DNA from: Neckera pumila
Lineage: Eukaryota > Streptophyta > Bryopsida > Hypnales > Neckeraceae
DNA: 64,000 nt
Direction of reading: 5' to 3'
NCBI GenBank assembly: GCA_963969595.1
Contig: OZ018413.1
Span: 6,104,711 to 6,168,710, forward strand
Shown: one piece after another, positions 35,574 to 46,548 of the stretch
Layout of the letters: each line of letters opens with the position of its first letter
Position numbering within the stretch: position 1 is the stretch's first letter
Made by a program: the position numbers and the translations under genes
Notes under the pieces: model-generated
Told to the model about the DNA's origin: nothing
Seen by the model: only the letters and a program-made list of their open reading frames with translations
The model's database searches: none

Positions 35574-36869
35574 ATGGGGGCGATGGATGGTTTGCTGAGG
35601 GCGCTTGTGGTGGTGCTGGTGGCGATCTTGTTGCCTTCGGCGCTTGGGGAGATCAAGCACTTGGAGATTAGGGATGACGCGCGCGCCATTATTCCGTTTG
35701 AGACGTTCGGATTTTCTGTCGGTGGCGAGGTGGCGATTAATGTGTCAAATGTGCAGGTGAAGGAGGCCCAAATTGATAGGAGTCGGATGGGATTCTTTCT
35801 GTCCACCATGGAGGATCTGTTGCCCGTGCTGAGCAATTTGGAGGCGCAGGGGAAGAACTGTCTCCTGGACAGTTCGATAATGAAGACTCTGTTTACGTTG
35901 GCCGACACGGACAAGTTCACCCTCACGCACCCGGTGTCAGCTTCGAACGAGTACAGTTTGTTCTTTGAGAGCTGCGTGAAGACGGAGATCTCGATGGACG
36001 TGACGACGTCGATGTATAACGTGGAGAATGGGTACAAGGATTTCTTGCCGGTGGGGCAGACGCAGCTTCCGCGGATGTACTTTTTGTTCTTTTTGGCCAA
36101 TGTGACGCTGCTGGGGATTTGGATCTACATGTGTTGGAGCCAGCGTCTGTCGGTGCACCGCATCCACTTTTTGATGGGTCTGTTGGTGGTACTGAAGGCT
36201 TTGAACATGATCTGCGAGGCGGAGGACAAGCAGTACGTGAAGCGCACCGGCACTGCGCACGGTTGGGATGTGGCGTTCTACATTTTCAACTTCCTCCGGG
36301 GTCTGCTTCTGTTCAGCGTGATCGTGCTGATCGGGACGGGTTGGTCTTTTCTGAAGCCTTTTCTGCAGGACAAGGAGAAGAAGGTGTTGATGGTGGTGAT
36401 TCCGCTGCAGGTGTTCGCGAACACGGCGTTCATCGTGTACGACGAGGCCGGTCCGTCGACGAAGGATTTTTTCACGTGGAAGCAGGTGTTTCTTTTGTTG
36501 GACATCATCTGTTGCTGTGCGGTGCTTTTCCCGATCGTGTGGTCTATCAAGCACCTGCGTGAGGCGTCTCGCACGGACGGCAAGGCGGCCCGTAACCTGG
36601 TGAAGCTGACTCTGTTCCGTCAGTACTACATCGTGGTGGTGAGCTACATCTACTTCACGCGCATCGTGGTGTTCGCGCTGTACACGGTGACCGTGTACCG
36701 TTACCGATGGACGAGCAAGTTCGCGGAGGAGGCTGCGAATTTGGCTTTCTACATTTACACGGGGTACAAGTTCCGTCCGGTGGTGCACAACCCTTACTTC
36801 GTTTTGGACGACGACGAGGAGGAGGCGGCAGCTTTGGAGGCTCTGAAGGACGACGAGTTCGACCTGTGA
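35574..36869 (+). CDS. GPR107/LUSTR-type seven-transmembrane protein, left copy
   Basis: Plant member of the lung seven transmembrane receptor (GOST) family, relatives of which sit in Golgi/endosomal membranes and are placed among candidate G-protein-coupled receptors. The single exon encodes 431 aa. A signal peptide is at about 1-25 (ends ALG), and a luminal domain at 26-165 with Cys96 and Cys134 that could pair. Seven hydrophobic segments lie near 168-188, 199-213, 232-256, 270-288, 304-324, 350-376 and 385-400. The tail is acidic and ends DDEFDL. The ATG at 35574 was chosen because the right copy starts at the same codon. GC content is far above the flanks. The gene lacks introns while neighbours have four to eleven, which could reflect family structure or retroposition. 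Confidence 0.9.
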   Translation: MGAMDGLLRALVVVLVAILLPSALGEIKHLEIRDDARAIIPFETFGFSVGGEVAINVSNVQVKEAQIDRSRMGFFLSTMEDLLPVLSNLEAQGKNCLLDSSIMKTLFTLADTDKFTLTHPVSASNEYSLFFESCVKTEISMDVTTSMYNVENGYKDFLPVGQTQLPRMYFLFFLANVTLLGIWIYMCWSQRLSVHRIHFLMGLLVVLKALNMICEAEDKQYVKRTGTAHGWDVAFYIFNFLRGLLLFSVIVLIGTGWSFLKPFLQDKEKKVLMVVIPLQVFANTAFIVYDEAGPSTKDFFTWKQVFLLLDIICCCAVLFPIVWSIKHLREASRTDGKAARNLVKLTLFRQYYIVVVSYIYFTRIVVFALYTVTVYRYRWTSKFAEEAANLAFYIYTGYKFRPVVHNPYFVLDDDEEEAAALEALKDDEFDL

Positions 36870-37691
36870 AGTCTTGGAGTGTCCGTGGCATTGCATTGAC
36901 GGGGAAGCGCTGTTGGTTGGGTAGGCCAGCTTGCGACAGAAAAGATCATTCGCCAGGCGACGCGGGTTGACGGCAAGGCAAGGCACGGCACGGCATGGCA
37001 AGGCAAGGCATGTACTTTGCGGAGCTAGATATTTTTTGGGCATAACGTGCGAGCATGACGAGGACGTGAGGCTTCGTGGTCGAATCGCCTCCTCCATGAG
37101 AAAGCAGCTCCCAGCTGGTTGTACTCCATTAGAGTAAGTCGTCGGTTCTGTGCTTATTAAGATTAAGTGTAGTTAGGTTTAGCGCGGGGACTGGTAGGTT
37201 TTGGGAATTGGTTTCTGGGTAGTCAGGCGCGTGTTGCACGTTGTTTTCTTGCAACTTGCTTTTAGTGCTGTTAGAGGATGGCGCATTGCGCCTGGGTGTC
37301 TGTTTTTTTGTTTAGGGGCCACTTTCCGAGGTGGCGGGGGTGTCATCCTCAAGTTGTGCTGGGGTTCGTCTTCCCATTTCCTGACGCTTCAACTGATCAG
37401 GCACCATCCTGGACCTTCGTCAGTACCGTTTGTTTTGGTTCGAGAGTGTGTATGGCGAGTGCTTTCCCCTGGAATGTACGCGAGTAGCATGCGCGTGTGG
37501 TTGGACTTGTTCCGTTTGCAGTGCTGTTTTTGATTGGATTGCGGTGGAGCGTGATTTGGAGAGTAGCTGATGGCGAGTGAGTGGTTCCCGACGTGGGGTC
37601 GATTGTTAGTTGTCCGTGGAGCACGTTTTCGTCATCGTCGGTAGCCTGTGGATGCCTTTGCCTCCGTAGTGCGTGTGAGGGAGTAAGGGTG
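36870..37691 (+). other. 3' flank of left GPR107-like gene, conserved with right arm
   Basis: Up to about 37405 the sequence is almost identical to the reverse complement of 50640-51188, including the stretch around gaggatggcgcattgcgcct. After that identity drops abruptly. A short run of ggcaaggcac-like units lies at 36973-37012. It probably contains the 3' UTR; the exact conservation of a non-coding stretch is the notable feature. Confidence 0.6.
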
Positions 37692-37763
37692 GCGTTTGTA
37701 GTCCAACGGTTAGGATAATTGCCTTCCAAGCAATGGATCCGGGTTCGACTCCCGGCAGACGCA
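37692..37763 (+). tRNA. tRNA-Gly (anticodon UCC), left copy
   Basis: A 72-nt cloverleaf with acceptor stem GCGTTTG/CAGACGC, D-arm region TAGTCCAACGG (A box), anticodon loop CTTCCAA with anticodon TCC at 37735-37737, and T-arm CGGGTTCGACTCCCG (B box). The discriminator base is A and no intron is present. A TTTT run follows within 20 bp as an RNA polymerase III terminator. Confidence 0.93.
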
Positions 37764-37765
37764 TC

Positions 37766-37940
37766 CAGTTGTAATGATTTTGTGTTCATTTGTTTTGCTA
37801 TCAATCAGTCAGTTGTTATGATTTTGTGTTGAGTTGTTTTGCTATCAATCAGTCAGTTATGATTTCGCATTGATTTGTTTTGCTATCATTCAGTCAGTTG
37901 TTATGATTTTTGTTGATTTGTTTTGTTATCAATCAGTCTG
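37766..37940. repeat. Four imperfect tandem units of about 45 bp behind the tRNA
   Basis: Each unit carries cagttgttatgattttgtgt and ttgttttgctatcaatcagt with small changes. The array is absent next to the right tRNA copy, so it expanded after the duplication or was lost there. Confidence 0.75.
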
Positions 37941-39473
37941 TGCACACAGTCTTTGTGCCGATCTCGAGAGTTAACCAGTGACCTATTTTGCTCGATGTTT
38001 CCACTGTCTTTGGTAGAAGTAGGAGTTGGCAGCCGCGTTTATACAAATGTAACAGTGGAGAGAACTATGTTGGAATACTAGTTAGAAACTGTTGCATCTG
38101 GATGAGATCCTGCCTCCCGCATCATTCTCGTTTCTATCATGCTCTACCGGAAGTGCCGACTGTATAGTTACAGTATATTTTTTGCTCTTGTTTGAGCATG
38201 TGAGTCCCTGATTATTGTGTGCTATGTCTTGCTGTTTCTGATGCATTGCATACCATTTGTGCCACGTGCTCCTCTCATTCCACAGATCGTTTTTTGTTTC
38301 CTGTGTGTCAAGCTGTGCTGACGGAATAGTCGGATTGCGTGGTTTCGGGTAGTAGAGCAAAACGCGCAATTGGAAAAATAACTATACTCTCACTTACGGG
38401 TACATATTCAAACCTAGTGTCAAAATTTTATCTAACCAAAATTGACTTTGTAGAAACCTACCTAAGATTCTGAAATTTCTTGCATACACTTCGCCCTTTA
38501 GGGATTAAGAACACATGAGAGGACTCGTTAGGCATGTTGAGTTTAGAGGTACGTTATTTAGGTCGAGGTGGTCTAGAACTCTCGCTGGCTTATCGGCAGA
38601 AATAAGGTGACTAGATGTCAGTGCAAAGCAGATCTCGTAGATAGGCCAACATTCGCATTTCAGAATGCACTTCGACGTACAATAAAGACCATGATCTTAT
38701 TTCTAGAGATGGCTGATTTTCTGCAGCTATTGTTACACACCACAAGACTTTTGTGAATAATAATGAACCAAAATTAAGAGAAAATACAAGCCTTCTACAG
38801 ACCTTCACTTGTAACAGCAAATCGCAAAACCGCAAAAGAATATGCACTTCACACCCATCACCGTATATATTTAAGAGTTGCGAGAACTGAGCTTTATTCA
38901 TTGCAGATCATGGCAACCAAATTAGAAACTCAAAAAACATTCACAACAGAGTGCTTTTAATGTTTTGATGCTGGTTCTGTTTGTCAAATAAAAAGACGCG
39001 AAACTACTGGTCACATTTTCATTCCCGGAAGTTGCTAGAGGAGGTCACCAACATGGACATACATATCAATTCTTGTTGACAGAACGCAGCTTCTTCTCCC
39101 TCCTTGCAGAAAATCATCTCTTCCAAGTTAGAGGCTGAGGAAGGCTTCGAATAGAAAGTTGGGAGCAAGCAAGACTTGCCTAAAATTAAAGTTTGTAGCC
39201 AGTTTCGCCCTTCAAATTGAAAATGAGGTTGTCTACGTACTCTCCGAGAAAAATAGAGGTCTACGACGTCCTTGCCTCTTCCTTAGAATGATTGCACAAG
39301 AAATCAAGAGAGAAACATTCAATCTCAAGAGAATTTGGCTGTTGAAGTAAGCGAAGTGATCTCTCCAGACCATTTAATAAAACTAATCTCCCAATGAAAG
39401 CACATTCCTAAATATTTGTTCAAATGCCTAAACTGATGCAAATATTAACTTCTATGTAGCCTTACATGGGTCC
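37941..39473. other. Left-arm non-coding DNA between tRNA and F-box gene
   Basis: From about 38460 to 39470 it matches the reverse complement of 49273-50140 at moderate identity, for example ggcttatcggcagaaataaggtga. This includes the probable F-box 3' UTR. No intact gene is seen. Confidence 0.5.
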
Positions 39474-39990
39474 CTATGGAATCACGTTCCAAAAAACACG
39501 ACACATCAGAGAAACTTGTCGATCCTCGGGCCACTTGCTCGGGAGGTTGTGCCACTCATTGGTCGAAAAATTCAAGAAACAACAAATCTGTTTTTTGCTG
39601 TAAAAACGGTCACGTAACACCAAAACATCTTCACATGCATGAAGATCAAATAGGTTATCCTCCTCTTTGAAAAAGCCTTGGCAATGTGTCTTCACTGGTG
39701 CCCACACCTTAGCATTGTTTTGAGACTGATACTCTGTGATGAAATATAATCCTGACTCGTCGTCATCGTGTTGATTCAACTTTTTATACAACACAAATAT
39801 TCGATCACCCGCAAGTGCGTATTGCATCACACATGCTCCTTCGGATTCAAAGAGTAAATTACAATCCCAAAGCTCCAGTTGCTCTTGTTCAAAGTCATAT
39901 GCACATAAACTTGAACTTTTTAAGCAAAAATAATTGCAATGGCTACTCTTATATTCACACACGACTCCAAATGCGACCCCATGATGGCGA
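39474..39990 (-). pseudogene. C-terminal half of left F-box gene in a different frame
   Basis: This minus-strand frame continues the homology of the F-box gene after the frame break near 39960-39990. It contains LCAYDFEQEQLELWDCNLLF and ends NEWHNLPSKWPEDRQVSLMCRVFWNVIP. The right copy has the matching segment at 48840-49272. No GT-AG intron restores the frame that I can find, so this half is probably not translated. A sequencing error at the break is the alternative. Confidence 0.6.
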
Positions 39991-40713
39991 TGCTTTGCTC
40001 CATTGCATTGAAACAGAATCATACGTTTCTATTGTGTGACGGCCTTTTGGCTTTTTGCCTATAACAACCACCTTATATGCTTTGGATTTGGAGTCCACTT
40101 TGATGTGCAGCAATGTGGGTGGGACAGTGTATACATGTTGCAGAGGAGGGAGCTCATGCTGAGCTCGTGTCAACGGATTGAGCACCACAATGCACAAGGG
40201 ATTCGCCTCTGTGTATTTACAAGTGGAGACAAAACAAACCAGTCCGCCGTCACTAGCCATTGGCTTCCAAAAAATTAGGTTCCCACCAGGTTTATTCCCC
40301 CGATGCGTCAAGCGGAAGCGATACCCATACAACCATACGTATTTGCTGAAATCAAAGATTCTTACCGAGAACTCATTGGCTGCAAGTGAATACGAAAGAA
40401 GTGCTGCCATGTTGGGGTTTGCTTTGTCACAGGCTTCGTTGAACTTCATATTCATGATCCATTCTTTGGAGAGTTGGCAATGCAGGCGGGTGATTTTGGG
40501 CACTGGCAAACGCGCCACGATAAGCACCACAAACTCCCTCGGAAGACTCTCCCAAAGGACAGGATTCACAAGGGCACATGAAACAACATTGTGCAAAGCG
40601 TCCATGTATAGTAAGCGTCGTAACTTCGCTCTGGGAAGTTTTCCACCGCCATCTTCTAGAAAGACGCTTAGTTGCTCTCGCAAGCGCTTTGCTACTTTGT
40701 ACATTGTCAACAT
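39955..40713 (-). CDS. F-box protein, left copy, probably truncated
   Basis: F-box proteins recruit substrates to SCF ubiquitin ligases through SKP1. The 252-aa frame starts at an ATG on the minus strand (40713-40711). It carries an F-box at residues 53-98 (LWESLPREFVVLIVARLPVPKITRL), followed by a region typical of F-box/kelch-like proteins (SDGGLVCFV, NPLTRAQHELPPL, ETYDSVSMQW at 233-242). It stops at GRIWSRV, where homology continues in another frame. Either the protein is truncated or the gene is decaying. The right copy at 48078-49272 is clearly broken, so this is the only candidate for a functional product. Confidence 0.65.
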   Translation of the reverse strand: MLTMYKVAKRLREQLSVFLEDGGGKLPRAKLRRLLYMDALHNVVSCALVNPVLWESLPREFVVLIVARLPVPKITRLHCQLSKEWIMNMKFNEACDKANPNMAALLSYSLAANEFSVRIFDFSKYVWLYGYRFRLTHRGNKPGGNLIFWKPMASDGGLVCFVSTCKYTEANPLCIVVLNPLTRAQHELPPLQHVYTVPPTLLHIKVDSKSKAYKVVVIGKKPKGRHTIETYDSVSMQWSKASPSWGRIWSRV

Positions 40714-41423
40714 GGTCTTTTGCTATAAACCTCCCACAACTTGTAACTTCAAAGTAACCACAATGGACTCCAAATAAGAACACAAAATATATTTATTAAT
40801 AAGAACGTTTTCACAAAGAGCCCAACCATAGAGAGAGATCAATCTCCAAAAAGAGTTTTCTTCACGTCTAAGTTCCATCTTATATAATAGAGACTATCAA
40901 TAGAAGACTATTAGTCCTTAAAATAGACTACGATTTACTTTCTACCTTTAGCTTTCTATTCTTGGTTGTACATAGAACCATCCACTAAAGTAAAAGTTCT
41001 AGCCATATCTTATCTAAATCTTGATCTTCCACTACGAGTTAACTAACTCCAAGTTCTAATACACTTATCTTTATTTGAAAGCTGTTTAACTCCAATGCAT
41101 TTGTCATTCAAGTACAGTTGTCTAACTTATGTGCATAAATCCATCGTTTGGAGATATCTAACTTCAAGCACTCCGAAGCACTTGTTTGTCCAAGAAGAGT
41201 TGTCTAACTCCAATGCACAGCTCCACCATTTGAAAATATTTATCTCTTAGCAATCTCTGCTTGTCCACTAGTGTACATTTCATCATAAATTAGTTCATCC
41301 ACCAAAGGTCATGACACAATCATCATGAATTCTTTCATCCCTCAATACATTCATCCATCAAAAGTTGTGACAAAGATCATGACATCTTCCATTGTCGCCA
41401 TCTCTTTAGAATCCTCCAAGCTT
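40714..41423. other. F-box upstream region, left arm
   Basis: Homologous to the reverse complement of about 47290-48077 in the right arm, interrupted there by an insertion at 47728-47907. No other gene. Confidence 0.5.
40879..40889 (-). promoter_or_regulatory. TATA element of left F-box gene
   Basis: Reading the minus strand, TATTATATAAG lies about 165 bp upstream of the ATG. In the right arm the equivalent site is followed at once by an insertion, supporting this as a conserved promoter position. Confidence 0.45.
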
Positions 41424-41510
41424 GATCAAAACTATAGTTTATACAATCAAAACTATAGTTTACACGATCAAAACTATTGTTTACATGATCAAAACTATTG
41501 ATTATACAAC
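41424..41510. repeat. 22-bp tandem repeat, about four units
   Basis: Units of the type gatcaaaactatagtttaca follow one another with few changes. The right arm has only about one such unit (near 47275-47312), so the array expanded in the left arm. Confidence 0.7.
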
Positions 41511-43205
41511 CAAAACTAGGTGAGAAATCAATGTGCAAGAATCTCACATACAAGCATCACAAAAGCCTCCTCATATATGAACTCTAGCTTGAGAAAGGTA
41601 ACCCCAGCCACATGGTATAGCCGTTGAGCTAGGTATCGCTATCTCTTTGTGACCTTAGAAGGGCACCCTCTCCAAATTCAAGAATCAAGGCACCCATAGT
41701 ACTCAAATCCTAAAATGAGCTTCAGAATTCTCACTTTCCATTCAGACCCCAAGGTTTCTATTTTGGTTTCCTTGTTTTGTTGGTCATTTCAGCAACTCAC
41801 TTCAATGCAACTGAAGTATAAGGTGTAGTGAGTGCAATCATGAGGACACGGAATTGCAAAAATTCACCACAATTGAACATTTGCCTAGCTTAATTCAATT
41901 CACACTTTTTTTTAATGTCTTCTAGATTCAAAATAACCAATTTTTTTATAGAATTTCTTCATGATTCTAGCATAATTGCAATTCCAAAAGTTTACATCAT
42001 TCATTGTTTTAGAATTTCCATTCCTACCTATATAAAAATCCCTTAATTCATAATTATAGCTTAAATTCATACAACTAATAATTCCTAGCTTGAAATTTCA
42101 CCCAAATTGTCTAAATTTTCTTAATTTTGATTTTTGTGAGCTAATGTAGTGGTTCATAGTTTTTTCTTTGGTCACTTCATAAATTTCTTACCATTGATAC
42201 AATCTCCAAAAAACAATGTTGTCCTTCATTTTGAATAGTCTTGTAAATTATGTACATGAGCAAAAATTTGAATTTTATTGAGTAATTTTGTGACTAATAA
42301 AACTTTCATCTCAAGATTTTTAAGTTCAAGCTTTATTAATTTGTACACTGCTTGTAGAACATGTCCAATTTGGTTGGAAATTTCTATTCTTCAAATAGTT
42401 TTTGCAATATATATAGTTTTAAAACATTAGAGAGCCACTCATATGGATCAAATAATGGTACCAAAATTTTGCACTTACGTTATCGAGTATTAGAAGGATA
42501 CAATTTTTTTAGCATGTTTTCTATTTGATACAAATTTCTTCACTTTTTATTCAAAATTTATAGCAATTTCAAGTTTTCACAAATAGTTGTGAAATTTTTA
42601 TGGCTTCTAAGATATATGTAAATACATTTGTGAAAAATAAATACAAAACATCTCATTGATATATAGTTGTAAAATAGCAGCACACAACAAGAAGAACTCT
42701 AAAGTTTCAAAAAAGTGATCATAGGCATGTCCTTTGAAGGTTAATGGACGAAGCTTAGAGCAACTCCAAATAAGGTTAACACAATGTTTTAGGATGAAAA
42801 GTGTGCAATAAATTTTTGACCCTGTCAAAATATTTTCTCAGCCTTGGTAAGTATTACAATTTTGTAGGAGACAACAATTCCACCAAAACTACTTTTTCTT
42901 CCACAAATAGTTCATTGGATTAGCAATTAATGATGGAGATTCGTTTTGCTTCCGACCCCTACAAGCCTTGTGGTTGGTTGGAAGACAAAATAACAAGTTT
43001 CACCAAACAATTAGAAAATAAAAAAATTGTAGCCACAAAATAGGGTCCCCATATTTTGCCAAAATGATGGTTTTCTCATGCTGTTGGAGATGCTTTTTGT
43101 ATTTGTCCCTCTTCCATCTAGCACTCTTGCTCTTGTGGACAAGGATGGAGCTTCAAGCTACATTGGCCATTGCAAGGATTGCTCCCGTATGTTCCTGTGT
43201 TTACA
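41511..43205. other. Inner end of left arm and start of spacer
   Basis: Homology to the right arm ends at about 41865, near aatcatgaggacacggaattgc. The following 1.3 kb is AT-rich spacer with no gene. Confidence 0.5.
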
Positions 43206-44706
43206 TTAGAAAAATTTTCAGCCCTCCAGAGGGCCGTTTCATAATGAACAAACTAGTCTATTAATCACCTAAGAATTACACTATAAGAAACCTATGTTTT
43301 TTGGGATGTTTTCACTATTTTTTGAAACACATTTTTGTGGGCATTAAATAAAACAAGCCATGTTTTTATGCCAACAATGATATTCAATAAAACATCAAGA
43401 TGTTTTATTGAACATCATTATTGACATAAAAACATGGCTTGTTTTATTTAATGCCCACAAAAATGCATTCCAAAAAATAGTGAAAACATCCTAAAAAACA
43501 TGGGTTTCTTATAGTGTTAGTAGGGCATATAGCTGCAGTGCATTGTCAGAGTATGTGAATTTTGCAAAAGATGTCAGAATTCCAGTAATGAAGGGGTATA
43601 GAAGTTTGTTCAATATTCAGCCGCATGAGCATATAAGATGATTAATTGGGAATTTAATCAAATTCAATGAAATTAAGCAAAATGAAGTAGATTTTCAAGC
43701 TAGTTGCTAAAAAATTAGAGAACTCTTACATTTCCAACTAGCTTCTAAAGCCACTAAGGTTAAGGTGTTTGAAGATGAGAAAAGAATCTCCTTATATACA
43801 CATGGGGTGGTAGGGAGTAGAACAATCCATGCGGGATATGTAATTTAGAATTTGTAGTTTCTCATCCGCTCATAGTTAAATATAAAGTAGGAATTGTGTT
43901 AAACTAGAATTTCAGACCTCATTTAGGCATAGTAGAATGAATTTTTTCAAAAAACTTTGAACTAAATAAAGTTGGAAAATCAAGCTAGTTTTCATCTTCA
44001 AAAATTTGTTTGAGGTTTAGAGCCTTCAATAAAATGTTCTGGATAAAATTAGGAAAAAATGTTTTAAAATGTCAAAGAAAATCTCCCTTTCAATCCCTTT
44101 TAGAATTTTGTTTATAACTTTTTACTAGATGTTCGAAACCTCAAACGCATTTTTGGAGATGAAAATTAACTTGATTTACAACTTTATTTAATTCAAATTT
44201 TTTTGAAAAAATTCATTCTACTATGCCTAAATGAGGTCTAAAATTCTAATTTTAACACAATTCCTACATTTGACAATGAATGATCTTTCTTCTAAATAAC
44301 CCGTACCCTTTGAAGATTCACCATGGACAATTGATTCCTCTATAAAAATAACCTCTTCACCCTTCCTTCTCACCAATTGTCAATGAATTAAGTCTATAAT
44401 GATGTCACTAAAAAAACCCTTGATGGTAGATGTCTTTGGACTATTTTTGGTATTTGCTTTTTTATTCATAACTTGGTTAGAAAACAAGGTATGCAATGAT
44501 CAGGGTTAAGGTACATTACAATACTCGGACCCTGATTATTTAACTATTGGTACTTGGATTTTGAACCACTGACAGTCATCGGACATAGCAACTTCAAGTG
44601 ATTGACTACAGGGGAAAAACATATCATTAAGCAAAGTTAAATGTAATCATGGGGTACTTTCAGTTGCTCTGGAGCGGCCCTCCAGAGGGCTGAGAATTTC
44701 TCTAAT
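43206..44706. mobile_element. 1.2-kb foldback element, copy 2, with nested MITE
   Basis: Left end cattagaaaaattttcagcc and right end ggctgagaatttctctaatg are inverted repeats. Next to them lie ctccagagggccg and cggccctccagaggg. The interior follows copy 1 (8922-10134), including its long internal foldback, for example gcatagtagaat and attctactatgc. A 238-bp CACTA MITE is nested at 43279-43516. Non-coding. Confidence 0.65.
43279..43516. mobile_element. CACTA-type MITE, family A, almost perfect palindrome
   Basis: Begins CACTATAAGAAACC and ends GGTTTCTTATAGTG, with each half nearly the exact complement of the other over about 115 bp. The 3-bp target duplication TTA flanks it (43276-43278 and 43517-43519). 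It is nested within the foldback element at 43206-44706, so it inserted later. Confidence 0.85.
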
Positions 44707-44886
44707 GCTTGCTTGTTCCTATGTTTGCTTGATTGTTCGTTTGCCTATTTGATTTTGGTCTACGAGCCACACTCGTCTTGCTTGCTGCTCAGAGCTTAAG
44801 TAAACAAAATTTGCTTGATGATCATGATAAGAACATCTTCATTAGTTCAACTTCACCGTGCTGCCTACTTGCATGTCGCTACTTAA

Positions 44887-45794
44887 CCCCTAAAGTTCCA
44901 TGACTATATTTTCACCAAAAACTCTCAAAAACTGCCATTTTTAAGACAAGTACCAAATTTTTGAATTTTTTTTGATACATGTAACCATAGGATCTTGTAG
45001 TGCACTAGTTTGAGAACACTTGGTAAAAATTTCAGAAATTTCCACCCTGTGGATTGCAAGATATAAGCATTCAAAGTCATTGAAATCATTTTTTGGCCCT
45101 GTGAAAAACAGGGCAGCTACACTTCACAAGCTCTTTTTTCTAAGCAAACATGTCCAAAATGGTGGTGCTTTCTTGGATTCTTTTTCCTAGACAAGTTGGC
45201 TACATGCTTAAAATTTTTCAGATCATTTGGAGTTGCAGAACATATAGGATAAATATAGTAAGTAGAATAAAATAGAGAATGGTTTGAAATACAGCATTGT
45301 GAAGAATTTAATTATGGAATTGAAAAATGTCAACCCTAATGGCTGAATTGTTGTAATAAATAATCTACATCCTATGAGTTTATGTTTTTCAAAAATAATT
45401 GAAAATTGACTAAGATAAAGGACTTCAAAGTTTATTTTAGAATAGAGAATCCATAACTACCTGAAAACAAAAACTCCTCATAACTTTTAACTCATTGATC
45501 AAAATAGAATTATTCAAAGCTTTACATGTATATATAAATCTTATAAACCAATTTCAAATTTTTATTTTTGAAAAAAGTGATTTTTCTAATCTGCCTGGAC
45601 TCCCTAAGTTGAAAAATAAACTATCATAACTTTTGACTCATATTTCCAAATGTCATGAAATTTAGTGCATATAAAAGATATTCCTCGTCCCCACCTTCTA
45701 TCAAAATTTCAGCCTAAAAAATGCCAATTTCTAGTCATGCATACCTGCCCAAAAAATTTATGTTGCTAAAAATAGCAAGTTGGTCCTTTAGGGG
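44887..45794. mobile_element. TTAA-flanked 0.9-kb element, copy 3 (piggyBac-like signature)
   Basis: Begins CCCCTAAAGTTCCATGAC, ends GGTCCTTTAGGGG, and is bordered by TTAA at 44883-44886 and 45795-45798. It is close to copy 1 throughout. It lies in the spacer of the inverted duplication. It has no transposase frame. Confidence 0.7.
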
Positions 45795-45798
45795 TTAA

Positions 45799-46548
45799 TT
45801 TCACAAGTGTTGCCTCCATGCAACAACATTCTCTTTTCTTGTTTCTAATTTATTGCTCTGGTAGCTCCGATCCATGAATTTGGTTGACGATGTCAATTCT
45901 AGCCAATTTAGGATGAGGCTTGTGTTAAATTGGTTACTTCTACTGAAATGCGTGTTCTCATGATTTACAAGAAACCTTTCTTGAACTGTGATTATGTATT
46001 AGATAACCGATGAGCCGCGCTAGCGGCGAATAGGTTATGGTACATAACCAGTTGTACATTTTTCAATCACAACCTTTGATCCTCATAGTCCAAGGGTGTA
46101 GGAGGCAAGTTGAAAGGAAAGAAGGTTATGAGTTGCAACTTGTAATGACAATGGTGATGGGTTGCCAATGGGACAGCGCCACGTTAGCGTTGAAAAGTCA
46201 ACAACCGGTTATGTAATCACGTTTGAGTCCTCTTTAATTGTCTTCCGGACTTGTAGCTCAATCGGCTTCGGAGTTTGTCAACAACTGGAGGAATTACGAA
46301 TCAATGCTAGTGCAATTCTTTTCTTTAGTGTGCTCTATCTGTTAAAATTGCTTTGCTATTGACTCAAGTGTCTGCAATTCCATGTCTGCATGATTGCGCT
46401 CACTACACCCTATACTTTAGTTGTACCAAAGTGAGTTGCTGAATTGATAGACAGAACAAGGAATACAAACGAGGAACCTAGGCACCTTGGGGTCTAAATG
46501 GAGAAGAGAAAATTTTGAAGCTCATTTTAGGATTTGAGTAGTAATGTA
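45799..46548. other. Spacer end and inner part of right arm
   Basis: Right-arm homology starts at about 46370 (tgtctgcaattccatg, inverse of the left arm near 41860). A stretch at 45988-46220 has weak inverted ends (gtgattatgta / atgtaatcac) and may be an old MITE. Confidence 0.4.

Noticed and set aside
35937..37097. Long minus-strand open frame (386 codons) opposite the left GPR107-like gene, and the matching 417-codon frame at 51060-52313
   Set aside because: Both are antisense shadows of a GC-rich coding region. They have His/Arg/Gln-rich, domain-free translations and exist only because the sense codons avoid the matching stops.
38497..38512. ccctttagggattaag, resembling the right end of the TTAA element family
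   Set aside because: The right arm has homologous non-transposon sequence here (ccttcagggctttac in reverse), so the likeness is chance.
43064..43264. 66-codon frame with a hydrophobic start next to the foldback element
   Set aside because: It overlaps the end of a repeat element, has no domain and no supporting splice or promoter signals.
45988..46220. Segment with weak inverted ends and a GC-rich near-palindrome (ccgcgctagcggcg)
   Set aside because: The terminal match is only about ten bases with mismatches, no target duplication is visible and no second copy is in the window.
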